Of a stretch of DNA of 64,000 nucleotides, positions 31,134 to 41,700 are shown piece by piece (the stretch's first letter is position 1; every line of letters starts with the position of its first letter). A program made the translations under genes and the position numbers. Source of the stretch: Eutreptiella sp. 'Long Island Sound 2002' (lineage: Eukaryota; Euglenozoa; Euglenophyceae; Eutreptiales; Eutreptiaceae); assembly GCA_964036045.1 (NCBI GenBank), contig OZ038381.1, forward strand, positions 113,915,790 through 113,979,789, given 5' to 3'. Below the pieces are notes generated by a model that was given only the letters and a program-made list of their open reading frames with translations, ran no database searches and had not been told where the DNA came from.

Positions 31134-31739
31134 ATGCCGCGCCGCCGCTGTAAGATCAAGTCGGTTGACGAGATCAGGACCTTGGATAGCTCCAGTGTGC
31201 GCCGGCTGTGCAGTTCGTCAATTCCCGAACGACGAGAGGAAGCGCTTCGTGAGGTTCTTCGTCGTGCGGCGCAGTGGGACATGGAGTGTCAGGACTATGC
31301 ACGCAAACTGCGCGTGTGGCAGCCGCAAAATGTGCTTCGGTGCCTTGAAGGTGAGCCTAGGGCTGTGGGCTTTGTGCCTCCTTGCCGTGAATTTTGTGTT
31401 CCTTCGTTCATGCCTGACACTGTGCTGGAGGACAAACTGGTGGCGGTGAACGGGTCTTCAAGCAGTGTGTCGCCGGTGGAGGCCAGTCTCAAGGAGCATG
31501 AAGGTATTCGAGCCTCCTCTGCTGAGCCTCAACATCATCTTGCGATCAGCCTCGAAGTCATCTTGGAGGAGGCTTTGGCTATGTTCGACACGGCCTCCGT
31601 TGCTGTTGACAAGGACACCGTGCTACCGAGTATGGCACCGTTGGCGCTAGATTCGTCGAAGCGCCGTGTTCGTGGCGGCAAGAAATGGCGCACGGCGCGG
31701 ACGCGCCGCGTCGACGAAGCGACCAGGACCGCTCAGTGA
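31134..31739 (+). CDS. Unknown 201-residue protein of the nested element
   Basis: The first ATG is at 31,134, 57 bp after the left LTR; an upstream TTG is in frame. The N terminus is basic (M-P-R-R-R-C-K), followed by an amphipathic, charged region (E-R-R-E-E-A-L-R-E-V-L) that could form helices. The middle is more hydrophobic and the C terminus strongly basic (K-R-R-V-R-G-G-K-K-W-R), like a nuclear localisation or nucleic-acid-binding tail. There is no zinc knuckle and no retroviral enzyme motif. Base composition looks coding and there are no stops, in keeping with the young LTRs. It could be a Gag-like or captured protein; I do not recognise it. Confidence 0.6.
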   Translation: MPRRRCKIKSVDEIRTLDSSSVRRLCSSSIPERREEALREVLRRAAQWDMECQDYARKLRVWQPQNVLRCLEGEPRAVGFVPPCREFCVPSFMPDTVLEDKLVAVNGSSSSVSPVEASLKEHEGIRASSAEPQHHLAISLEVILEEALAMFDTASVAVDKDTVLPSMAPLALDSSKRRVRGGKKWRTARTRRVDEATRTAQ

Positions 31740-33749
31740 CGACGCGATAACGGAAGAGCGTTTGGGACAGTGCTGCTCCAGCGAGGTGAATTTTGCCCAG
31801 CGCTCTGATTGTCAACGCGCGAGAAGGAGTTTCGGCTAGCAGGAGTTTGTTCGCCGCAGCGTCGGCGAAGACATCCAGCAACGCATCGCCGCGATTCGAC
31901 AACAGCAAGGCTGACATGAGCGCTGACCAGGGCGCTAACACGTGGGGCTTTGTTTTAAAGGTTCTCAGTGTGTGTTGCGTGCGTTCGTGAGCGCTTGCGC
32001 AGTGGAGAGCCACAGTGGTGGCAGTTTGCCACTGCGTAAACTGTTTTCAAACTCAGCTCATTTTCGCTGCCTGTCAGATTCTCTACTACAGTCACTTGTG
32101 GGACCGTCGTAGCGCTCGTTCGTGCATTCGTGAATGTGTGTTCGTGCGCGCTTGCACCAGTGGACAGCCACGGGCATGGCAGTTTTCCACTGAACAACCT
32201 GGTTTCAGACTCAGCTAATTCTCACTTCGTGCCAGATCCTCTGCCGCAGTCAGTGTGGCATCATGGCAGCGCTGAGCAGCTCTGAGAGACGCGCGCCTAC
32301 CCTGAGACTTGTGGTTGGGCAGTAAGGCGCTTTGTGTGTTTGCCTTGTCTTTTAGTATATTCTCGGTGTATCAGGTTTTTATGGCGGAATCTAGCTCAAA
32401 TGAGCTTGATGGAAAAAACGGGTTCGACACCAAGCGCCTCCGGCGCTCAAAAAGCACTGTTTTTGTGCTCAGAGCCTTGCACAAACATGCACCCTTGCTT
32501 CAGTTTTTCAGTACTAAATCTAAGGGACCAGGTTTCCGACTTGTCTGATTTAGGCTTTGTGTCGGTCGTTGCCTCCCCTCCCCTGCTGTTCGTTGGTTCG
32601 ACAGTCAGATTTTGATTTGATGATGTCTTAACTTTTCGCCTGTCTGCCACGTTCCCCTTGCCTTGTGTTTCAAGGAGCAAGGACGCCAAGCGCAGTGACG
32701 ACGGGTGAGCGTGGAGCAGGAAGGCCCCGCTCCGAAGTCAACCTGTGCAGGTACATGTCTTGTGTAGTGTGCGCGGCACGTGGGTGGTGCTGTTTTCTGC
32801 TGTGTTTCGTTCTGCTGGCGTCCTGTGTGCCCTGGGAGCAGTGCTCAGGAAGTCTACTTTGCATTTTGCTGTTGCCTCGCACTGCTTTGCATGCAGCATG
32901 TTACAGGACTGACACTGTGCAGTTTACTTTGCACAGGCCGATGTGATTTGGGTGTTTACTTCGCAGTTTTGCTGTTCACACGACGTCGCGCTGATGCATA
33001 TATGGACGTGTTATTGTATCCTTTTTCCTCTTACTTCCTGTGTTTCAGGAACTGATTGGGGGGCCTCAAGCCATCAAGGCAGGCCAATCCCCCCCTCAAG
33101 ACCCAGCCAAGCACCATACCCCTTCGAGATGCTCAGAAGTTAAGTTGGCGCACAAGTTTTAAGATAAGTCTGATATATGGGGCTTAAGTCCCTTGGGGGA
33201 CCAGCAGCTTTGTTCATTAGCGTAAGGGTTTGTACCCTGTGGGTCAGTCCACATGCAGTTTTATTGTCAATTTGCTGCTATGTCTGTTTGTGTTGTGTTG
33301 TTTTTTTTTTATGCAACCAAACTTCTGAGCAGGGGTTTTCTTTTTGGTGCAGGACAAGTGGCAATGGGCAGTGAGTAGTTGCTAATTTTTTTTTTCCTGT
33401 ATGGGGTCAGCAGGTAAATGGGAACGCTGCCCCACCTAACCAATGGGTGGCCACCATTGGGGGTTGGGCAGAGGGGCCTGGCAAGCCTCCTTTTAAGGTT
33501 GACGCCACAGGATGCAAATGGCTATTTTGTTTGTACACTAAACACACAAAGAGCCCCTGACACCAGGTGGGGTTCCATCGTTGGGCACCGGGGTGTTCTA
33601 GAAATTTTTGTGTGCTTGGTATTTTTTTTCTGAGTGCCTATTTTTTTTTGTGTACATTATTGCTCTGTTTTTGGCACGCAGTGCACTGGCTGCCACTGTT
33701 TGTGTGTGTCAGCCAGCCCCTGGTCCCCTTGGACTGTCTTGGGTGGGCG
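31740..33749. other. Noncoding interior of the nested element
   Basis: About 2 kb without a convincing gene. It has a diverged direct repeat (about 31,982-32,097 and 32,125-32,259), T-rich runs, and near 33,100-33,155 a stretch with CCATACC and CTCAGAAGTTAAG, which recall parts of 5S rRNA. The segment before the right LTR is GT/G-rich (GGGTGGGCG), a weak polypurine tract. Confidence 0.55.
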
Positions 33750-33979
33750 TGCAGCAGACCAGTGCACTGCCCGCATCGCAAGTTGCGCATGCGCATTGTA
33801 GATAAATCGAGATCGCACTGTGTTGTAAATAGCGCATGTTTTATTATAAAACATTATCGCTTGTTTTAGGCACCAAATGTCCTGTTTGTTAAATCAGCTG
33901 TGATTACGGAGTTGTTCTGCATGGTGCCGCCTGAGGGATTTGGGATCTCAGGGTTAACGTCAAGTCGTGGTACGTTACA
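33750..33979. repeat. Right LTR of the nested small element, 230 bp
   Basis: Base for base the same as 30,847-31,076 as far as I can compare; followed by the GCTTG duplication. Confidence 0.9.
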
Positions 33980-34033
33980 GCTTGGCCTGGATCAAGCCCT
34001 CCAAGAAAGACATGGCAGTGACCTTTTCTTACT

Positions 34034-34477
34034 AGAGCCGGTCAGCCTGATGCTTATCATTAAATTAGTGACAGTTTTTTGTGACCTTCGAATTTCTTCC
34101 ATAAACAGCGAGAAATCTTTGCAGGCACGAGGATTATTCAACGGCATTATCTGCCAACACTTCTTTCGTCCAAAGACAATTTCATTTGGAGAAAGGCCAA
34201 GGTACAAAGGCGTGTTGTGGTAACAGCGAAACAAAGGAAAGAGAGTCTCAAGCCAATGGAAGTCGTTCTCACTGGCGAGGTCCTTACAGAGCATATTTAT
34301 AAGTGAGCGGACGGGTCCTTCGCCTAGCAGCGCTCGATGTGAGTGGATTTCACACCTGAGTTGATGGATTCCAAGGCGGGTACATAATTCTCTCCAGCAT
34401 TCGGAGGTGCACTCCTTACCTGAGTCCGTATTCACGTCCGATGCGACGTCCCGACCTCCCTTCCATGTGGGCGTGCA
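34034..34477 (-). pseudogene. Family C integrase core fragment, second copy
   Basis: Continues the fragment interrupted at 19,675. It carries the same T-D-S-G-K-E, F-R-C-Y-H-N-T and F-G-R landmarks as 4,690-5,172 and stops at the family B LTR (34,478). Confidence 0.8.
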
Positions 34478-35441
34478 AGAAAGTTAAAACAGGCTTCCAC
34501 TGTTGATTGCTTTGATGTTATTGTTTTGTTTTTGCCTCTGCTTGCTCCTGCTGCTTCTTGATGTAGCTCAGGCTTTCGAAATACAAATGCTTTGTTGAAA
34601 TAACCGAAAACTCCCACGTACCCACAGTGCAAGAGAGGAAATACAGGATCAAATCCACAACATGAAGAGAAAGTTAAAACAGGCTTCCACTGTTCATTGC
34701 TTTGATGATATTGTTTTGTTTGTGCCTCTGCTTGCTCCTGCTGCTTCCTGATGTAGCTGTGGTGTTCCAAATATAAAGGTTTTGTTGAAATCAACCAAAT
34801 CTCCAAGTACCCACAGTGCACGAGAGGAAACACAGGATCAAATCAACAACATGAAGAGCTGCAGTCAAATGAGATAGTGTATCAACAAAGGAGCTCACAA
34901 TAACTACAGATCTAGGAAAAGATAGTTACAACATATCCTAAAATCATGGACAAACTGCCCACATGGGCACTCTCTCTTTTATACTGCCATCCAGAGCTGT
35001 GCACCCTTTGTTCTGGGTCCCATAGGTGGTTAGATGGCATGGCTTGGGGCGTTGAAGTCACCGCCATGTCACATGGGATATTCCTACTTAGCTAGGCTGA
35101 CTGGGAATTGAATCCAGGACCTCTCCAAAGCAGGTGCCCCAGCCCGCTAGGGTGCAGACGACTAGGATAGCTAAGCATTCCTGAGAAAACAAAGAAATAT
35201 GCATAGGCTTTGGATCAATGTCAGCGCCTCAGTCAGTCCAGGAAATGGTCTTAAGTCCAATCACTTGGGGGGTCAGGGGTCCACGCAACATCCAAAGTTC
35301 AATGCTTGCTTTTATAGGTCAAAATGCTTTGTCACCCCTTTTGGGATAGGCCAATACTAAGATAAAAATGTAGCATGCCTTTAGGCATCTCTAAAACAAC
35401 TAAAGGTCACCTTTTGGCATTGAAATACACTTTTTCCTACT
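34478..35441 (-). mobile_element. 3' LTR of family B element (copy 2), 964 bp
   Basis: Collinear with 5,173-6,136 (offset 29,305). It keeps the TATA-like motif (34,976-34,985), the tRNA-like sequence (35,096-35,176) and the 188-bp tandem pair. A CCCCCC polypurine tract (minus-strand G6) follows at 35,442. Confidence 0.8.
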
Positions 35442-37829
35442 CCCCCCTTGTGCTGTGGTGGCCACCACTGTTGCATTCTAAAGGAAAACGGGTATTTTTC
35501 TTGACCTCCCCATGGTTTCAGCATCTACTTAAAATTACCTATAACTTCCCTAACACTATGAAGAGGGCGCTGCGTCAAGGCAGTCGCCATTTTTTGCCTT
35601 GTCGTAACAGACACGTACAGCCCGCACTGGGCTCGGAGGCATCGCTGGGGCGGCTGTGGCTTGGTAGGGGGTTACAATGGGCATGCAAAGTCATGTGATC
35701 ATGCTTCCCTCCCTCCAAGTAGCAAAACAATAAACCCAACGCAGGATACCTCCAGGGCACGCAGTCTGGGTCTTCGTGGAACCTGCTGGCTGTACGTGGC
35801 CTGTCCTTAGGGCGAGGGGGTGGCGTTAAAAGTTCTTGCCCCTTAATGGGGTCTTGGGATTCTGGACAGTGGTCCTTGAGGCAGAGGTTCGGCCATTGCG
35901 GCCTACTTCGCTGTATTCGCTCATGATATCTGAAAAGAAAAGATTCAAGGGATGAGGGCCTGATTCATGCGCAACGATTGACGATACACCCAAATCCGTC
36001 AAATGACAGCCGAAAACCTTTCTGAGGGTACACACCTGTCCACAATCTCCATGTGCATTAAATGCACATTTTTACGCCTTTTTATTTCATCACAGGAATT
36101 TTTGAATCCCTGGATACACACGCAGAGAAAAGCGGCGCGCCGGAGCGCATCATAATTGGGCGCCGGAAAAGACAGAGAAAACAAGATTACAACAGTATGT
36201 CACGTAATAATAAAGAAATGACGAAACACACATGAAATAATAAACGTAGAGATTCCACGCATGCTTTTAGGAAACTTCAAGTAGCAAAAATCCAAGAATT
36301 CAATAAAGATTGGCAGAGCAAGGTATAAACATACAGGTTTTCTTTTGCTTCGCCTGTAGCATACACATTGCTTGTCTCGTGTGGACGTAGACTAGCCGTG
36401 TAGCAGCGTAAACATAGAGTAAAGGGATTGATTAGAAGATTGCACGATGATTAGAGGCGAGTTTGGGGCAAAAATGATGGCCTTCGGCCAGGGAGTGGCT
36501 GTCACGGGGGGCTACGGGTCCTGTCCTGCGGTGCAATTTGGGGGAACCGTGACAAGTGCTCTTACGCACCAACCTCCCTTTTTTTGTAGCACTGATTAGA
36601 ATATACACACGCGTGCATAAACAATTTGCTTTGCTTCTGAGTCGTTCCAGACTCCTACTTGCTTTCTGTCTCCAGCGGTAGGCAGGGTGAGAAAGCCCAG
36701 GATGGGCCACCCCCTGGTTGAGTCAGCGATTGTGACCACCGTGTGGTATGGATTGATTGTGGATAACTGATTAAAAATGGGCCGCCGCCATACTTGTGCC
36801 TACTCGTGCATGCCTATGACGCATCAAAGCGTATGCCACGCGAAGTGCGCACGGTATGACCCTTGTTTAGGTTACCCAGGGGCTCCACCCTAGGTTTTAT
36901 AAGAGAACGGGCAGAGTTGCTTAAGCTTGCTTGCTTGATAGGGCGGCTTTTAGACAGCGTATTATTTTCCTGGCGGAGATCCGTATAATACGGGGAGGCA
37001 GGTTGGGTTCCTCACCTAAATGCCGTCCTGTATTTGCCTCTGTTCTCAGGTGGCAAAGGTCAGGGTGATTGGTGCAGTTCCTCGCCCAGCTAAACAGGGC
37101 GCTGCTCCCACAAACAACAAACTGTGGGTCAGCTAGGAGTGGCGGGCACAGTCCGACTTCATCATCATCCAGGCTGTGCACGCTGATAGAGCACTCCTTC
37201 CCTCCAACCCCTGACAGGGAAACGTGTTGTGACGTCCCTGTTAGGCAAAAGCATCTTAGTAGTGCTGTGTTCTCTTGTACTTTCACAGGTGGGCTGCCAG
37301 GGCCTGCGACCTCTTCCTGGACAACCCCAAGTAGCGGGTGAGTGTACAAGTGGTAAGCCTGGCTGAAGGCTTGAGCACAGCGCTCGCTCACCTTTCGAAG
37401 GCTGGTGCAACTGTAGTGAGTGTAGGACCTGTAGTGAGTGTGTCACTGTCCCGCCTGTTTCCTGAAACTTTATTAGGGTTTTTGTTGGGCAGTGGCAGTG
37501 GTAGTCTAGGTTTTGGCCGTCTAGCAAACAGGCGTTTTAATGCCTCCTAGCTTTTGGCCACCCCTCCCCTGTAGTAGGCAGATAGGTAGGCAAATCAATA
37601 CCTTGGCGTTAGCGCTGGGTATTCCCCCAAAGGTGTTTGGTGGCAGCACAGAAATGGGGCACCTAGGGGAGGAGAGACCTGGGGCGTACCCCATGGCACC
37701 GTGTAAAGACATCCGCCGGGTTTAGCAAGGGTGCAGACTTGGGTATAATTAGGAAACCATTTCTGCAGCTTGCTCATAGGTCCTCAGGCTCAGCACACTC
37801 ACACAAACAGAGGCCGGTATAGGAAGGGT
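35442..37829 (-). other. Long 3' region of family B (copy 2)
   Basis: Collinear with 6,137-8,524. The structured element is at 36,479-36,555 and the 156-codon frame at 36,921-37,391. Nothing else recognised. Confidence 0.65.
36921..37391 (-). CDS. Conserved 156-codon ORF in family B 3' region, second copy
   Basis: Same length as 7,616-8,086 with about ten amino-acid differences and no stop. Function unknown; see the first copy for the comparison with element A. Confidence 0.35.
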   Translation of the reverse strand: MSERCAQAFSQAYHLYTHPLLGVVQEEVAGPGSPPVKVQENTALLRCFCLTGTSQHVSLSGVGGKECSISVHSLDDDEVGLCPPLLADPQFVVCGSSALFSWARNCTNHPDLCHLRTEANTGRHLGEEPNLPPRIIRISARKIIRCLKAALSSKQA

Positions 37830-38345
37830 TCAGTCCCTAGGCTGCTTCTGCGAGGCAAGCGCTTCAGCGAGCCTCAGCAACTCTCCTAGGTTGTTCTGGG
37901 ACAAGTAGTCTACCAGAACAGAATTTAGACGTCCCTCAGGAAGCACGAAGGCAGAAAAGGGCTCCCAGGTAGCTTCTTCAACTCCAGACCCTTCTCAGAG
38001 GGTAAGGAAACGCCACCCTTGGCGGCAGCAGTGTCCGATGACCGACTTCACCAGGTAGAAGCCTTCCTCAGCCATCTCCTCGGCATTCATGTCGGGGAGT
38101 TCTCCTTCAACTTCCATAGGGCTGGCAGCGCCCTGTAGGTCCAGAGCGGCGATATCCTCGTTGTTTAGTTCCCATTTTTCCCCACAAAGGTCCTCTGGGT
38201 CAAAGTAGCGCTTGAGCTGTTGAGCAGCGCACACCAGCGTCCCCCCTAGTCGGGGAGAATATGGCACTGTGATGCCGTGACCATCCACAGACAGGATCTT
38301 GTAGGGCCCAAGGTCGGGGTCATCGCTGGTGGAGCAAGGCGAGGC
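37830..38345 (-). pseudogene. C terminus of family B pol (copy 2)
   Basis: Matches 8,525-9,040, including the TGA that replaces Trp after F-L-T-L (about 37,995). Cut at 38,346 by the GC-rich segment with the GTTTGAG tail. Confidence 0.8.
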
Positions 38346-39220
38346 CGTTTGAGGTTTGAGGCTTGACTTGTCGGGTACTAGGCGTTCTTTGGCCCCGGGG
38401 GGGCACCTGGTTGGGCCAGGTGATATCCTCCCAACCGGGACCTAGTGGGGGGCCCTTCATGACTCAGCTCCTGCCTGGTTGCGGAGTCCCCCGGGTTCAC
38501 GGGGCTCAGAGCCCTGTCCCTCCCCGGGTTTCCCATTTGGCCACTCCCCGGCCAGTGCGTCACTTAGCAACCGTGGTTGCAGGCGCTTACCCACTACGCC
38601 GCCCCCCTGATGCGTGGTTGCCCGTGTTGCCGGCGCCGCTGGGCCCGTGCTACTGGCTTGTCGCCAGTGGGACCCCCTTGGGCCCGCGCGGAGGCTGCCT
38701 AGCCGCGGAGCTGGTGCGTAGCACTGTGTGCTACTACTGCCTTGGCGGGTGCAGTGTACTTGTTGTGTGTGCGCGGCGCTCACGGCAGGTCTTGGGGGGT
38801 CGGGGCCGATGCCGCTTCTCGCTTCTCTCTTGGGGCTCCTCCCTGCCCCCGCGTCCCTCGCTGTGTGTGTTGAGGGGCCTCCCGCCCGGGTGTCCCTTCC
38901 CTTCGCCTGCCGGTACGCCAATCCATGCGGTCTGTGCTTTCCGCATTCTCGGTCCGGTTGCCCATCCGGTCCGCGCCGCGTGTCCGTTGTGTGCGTGTGC
39001 GCTCCTGCTCCCGCGGCGTACGCGTCCCCCCCCCCTGGCTCGGTGTGGCGTGCGCACGACGCGCGGTTCCTCTGCAGGGCGCCGGTAGGGCCGTTCCAGG
39101 CGGTTTGTGCCCCTCCGCATTTCCTGCCCCGGTCCCGTGCTCCGCCTATTTAGCTCTTGGGGGGCTGGCCCGGTCCTTTCGTCCCCTTGCCTGGCTTGCG
39201 GTCGCTCGCCCCCCTGCGGG
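38346..39220 (-). mobile_element. GC-rich SINE-like segment, second copy, longer form
   Basis: Collinear with 9,041-9,592 up to about 38,897. After that it follows the 60,317-61,215 copy instead (shared block CTTCGCCTGCCGGTAC). The 7-bp tail is at 38,346-38,366. It leads into the 207-bp minisatellite. Confidence 0.6.
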
Positions 39221-41700
39221 CAGACCTGCTTTTTCGTGCTGGCCTTGCGCGCTGTGGGGGCGGCAAGAGGGCGCCCGGGGGGGGCGCCTCTTCCTCTGGC
39301 TGTGGGGCGTCCGGGTTTGGGCGCTCTTCCATGCCCGACCGCCTGTCCCTGGGGCGTGCGGCCGGGGCCCGCCAGCCACTGGCTGTGGGTGCGGGGGGTC
39401 CGGGCGTGGGGACCCGTCATCAACCCCACTGCGCGCGCTTGTGCGAGCTGGCTTTGCGCGCTGTGTAGGTGGCACGAAGGCTCCTGGGGGGGGAGCCTCT
39501 TGCCTGGGTGTAGGGCGTGCGGGTTGGGCGCTCCCCCACGCCCGACCGCTCATCCTTGGGGCATGCGGCCGCAGCCCGCTACGCACTGGCTGTGGGTGCG
39601 GGGGCTGTGGGCGTGGGGATCCGTCACATACCCCACAGCACGCGCTCTTGCGAGCTGGCTTTGCGCGCTGTGGGGGCCGCACGGGGGCGCCGAGGAGGGG
39701 TGCCTCTTGCCTGGCTGTGGGGCGTCCGGGGTTGGGCACCGGCCCACACCCGACCGCCCTTCCTTGGGGCGTGCGGCCGGGGCCCGCCACCCACTGGCTG
39801 TGGGTGCGGGGGGTGTGGGCGTTGGAACCCGTCACCAACCCCACTCCGCGCACTCGTGCGAGCTGGCTTTGCACGCTGTGGGGGCGGCACGAGGGCACCC
39901 AGGGGAGGGGGGGCGCCTCTAGCCTGGCTGTGGGGCGTCCGGGGTTGGGCGCTCTCGCACGCCCGACCGCTCGTCCTTGGGGCGTGCGGCCGGGGCCCGC
40001 TACCCACTGGCTGTGGGTGCGGGGGGTGTGGGCATGGGTACCCGCCACCCACCCCACAGCGCGCGCTCTTGCGAGCTGGCTTTGCGCACTCTGGAAGCGG
40101 CTCGAGGGCGCCCGGGGGGGGCTCCTCATGCCCAGCTGTGGGGCGTCCGGGCGCGGGCGCTCTCCCACGCCCGACCGCCCATCCCTTGGGCGTGCGGCCG
40201 GGGCCCGCCACCCACTGGCTGCGGGTGCGGGGGGGGCGGGCGTGGGGACCCGTCACCTAGCCCACAGCGCCCGCTCTTACGAGCTGGCTTTGCGCGCTGT
40301 GGGGCTGGCACGAGGGCACTGGAGAAGGGCGCCCCTTGCCTGGTTGTGGGCGTCGGGGGTTGAGCGCTCTCCAACGCCCGACCGCCCGTCCTTGGGGCAT
40401 GCGGCCGGGGCCCGCTACCCACTGGCTACGGATGCGGGGGGTGTGGGTGTGGGGACCCGTCACCTATGCCACAGCGCGCGCTCTTGCGAGCTGGCTTTGC
40501 GCGCTGTGGGGGCGGCACGAGGACGCCCAGGGGGGTGCCTCTTGCCTGGTTCTGGGGCGTCCGGGGTAGGGCGCTCTCCTCTGCACGACCGCCCGTCCTT
40601 GGGGCGTGCGGTCGGGGCCCGCTACCCACTGGCGGTGGGTGCGGGGGGTGTGGGCGTGGGGACCCGCCACCTACCCCACAGCCCGCGCTCTTGCGATCTG
40701 GCTTTGCGCGCTGTTCGGGCGGCATGAGGGCGCCCGGGGGGTGCTTCTTGCCTGCCTGTGGGGCGTCCCGGATTGGGCGCTCTCTGGCTGCCGACCACTC
40801 GTCCTTGGGGCCTGCGGCCGGGGCCCGCTACCCACCGGCTGTGGGTGCGGGGGGTGTGGGCGTGGGGACCCGCCACCTACTCCACAGCGCGCGCTCTTGC
40901 CAGCTGGCTTTGCGCGCTGTGGGGGCCGCACGAGGGAGCCCGGGGGGGGGCGCCTCTTGCCTGGCTGTGGGGCGTCTGAGTTTGGGCACTCTCCCCTGCC
41001 CGACCGCCCATCGTTCGGGCGTGCGGCCGCGGCCCGCCACCCACTGGCTGTGGATGCGGGGTTGGAGGGTGTGGGGACCCGTCACCTACCCCACAGCGCG
41101 CGCTCCTGTCGGCTGGCTTTGCACGCGGTGGGGCAGGCACGAAGTCACCCGGGGGAGGCGCCTCTTGCCTGGGTGTGGGGCGTCCGGGGCTGGGCGCTCG
41201 CGCACGCCCGACCACGCGTCCTTGGGGCGTGCGGCCGGGGCCTGCTACCCACTGGCTGTGGATGCGGGGGATGTGGGCGTTCCGGCCCGCCACCTACCCC
41301 ACAGCGCGCGCTCTTGCGAGCTGGCTTTGCGCGCTGTGGAGGCAGCATGAGGGCGCCCGGGGGGGGCGCCTCTTGCCTGGCTGTGGGGCGTCCGGGTTCA
41401 GGCACTGTCCCATGCCCGACCGCCCGTCCTTCGGGCGTGCGACCCGGGCCTGCCACCCACTGGCTGTGGGTGCGGGGGGGGTGGGCGTGGGGACCCGTCA
41501 CATACCCCAGAGCGCGCGCTCTTGCGAGCTGGCTTTGCGCGCTGTGGGGGCGGCACGAATATGTCCGGGGTGGGCAGCTCTTGCCTGGCTGTGGGGCGTC
41601 CGGGCTTGGGCGCTGTCCCACGCCCGTCCGCCCGTTCTTCGGTTGTGCGGCTGGGGCCCGCTGTCCACTGGTTGTGGGTGCGGTGTTCGGGCGTGGGGGC
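39221..41700. repeat. 207-bp GC-rich minisatellite, about 12 units
   Basis: The landmark CCCCACAGCGCGCGCTC or close variants recurs at about 39,427, 39,633, 39,840, 40,054, 40,261, 40,468, 40,675, 40,882, 41,090, 41,297 and 41,507, a period of 206-214 bp. Because 207 is a multiple of three, frames persist through many units (up to 600 codons) on both strands. It is related to the half-unit of the dimeric array at 11,815. Confidence 0.9.

Larger units (their letters stand above)
30847..33979. mobile_element. Small non-autonomous LTR element with unknown ORF, 3,133 bp
   Basis: Flanked by a 5-bp duplication (GCTTG) and bounded by 230-bp LTRs that I see as identical, starting TGCAGCAG and ending CGTTACA. 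It has no protease, RT or integrase, so it must rely on enzymes of another element. Inside is one convincing ORF on the plus strand (31,134-31,739) plus about 2 kb of noncoding DNA with a diverged direct repeat (about 31,982-32,097 and 32,125-32,259). Identical LTRs point to a recent insertion. No clear primer site was recognised after the left LTR. Confidence 0.85.
19676..34033 (-). mobile_element. Element A: nested, nearly complete Ty3-like chromodomain LTR retrotransposon
   Basis: Minus strand. The order from 5' is LTR (30,187-34,033, itself interrupted), primer-binding site, gag, protease plus methyltransferase-like domain, RT/RNase H/integrase/chromodomain, a 2.7 kb 3' region, polypurine tract and 3' LTR (19,676-20,384). 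It is flanked by a 5-bp duplication, AGAGC, and the empty target is preserved at 4,729-4,733. Without the nested insert it is about 11.2 kb. The LTRs differ by a few percent by eye, so it is not very recent. In-frame stops and changed catalytic residues suggest this copy is inactive. Confidence 0.9.
30187..34033 (-). repeat. 5' LTR of element A, split by a nested LTR element
   Basis: LTR sequence is at 30,187-30,846 and 33,985-34,033, with one GCTTG target duplication counted twice (30,842-30,846 and 33,980-33,984). Removing the nested insert restores colinearity with 19,676-20,384. Confidence 0.9.

Noticed and set aside
38925-40727. 600-codon plus-strand frame rich in Cys, Arg and Gly
   Set aside because: It is a translation of the 207-bp minisatellite; other frames and the opposite strand are equally open, and there is no domain.
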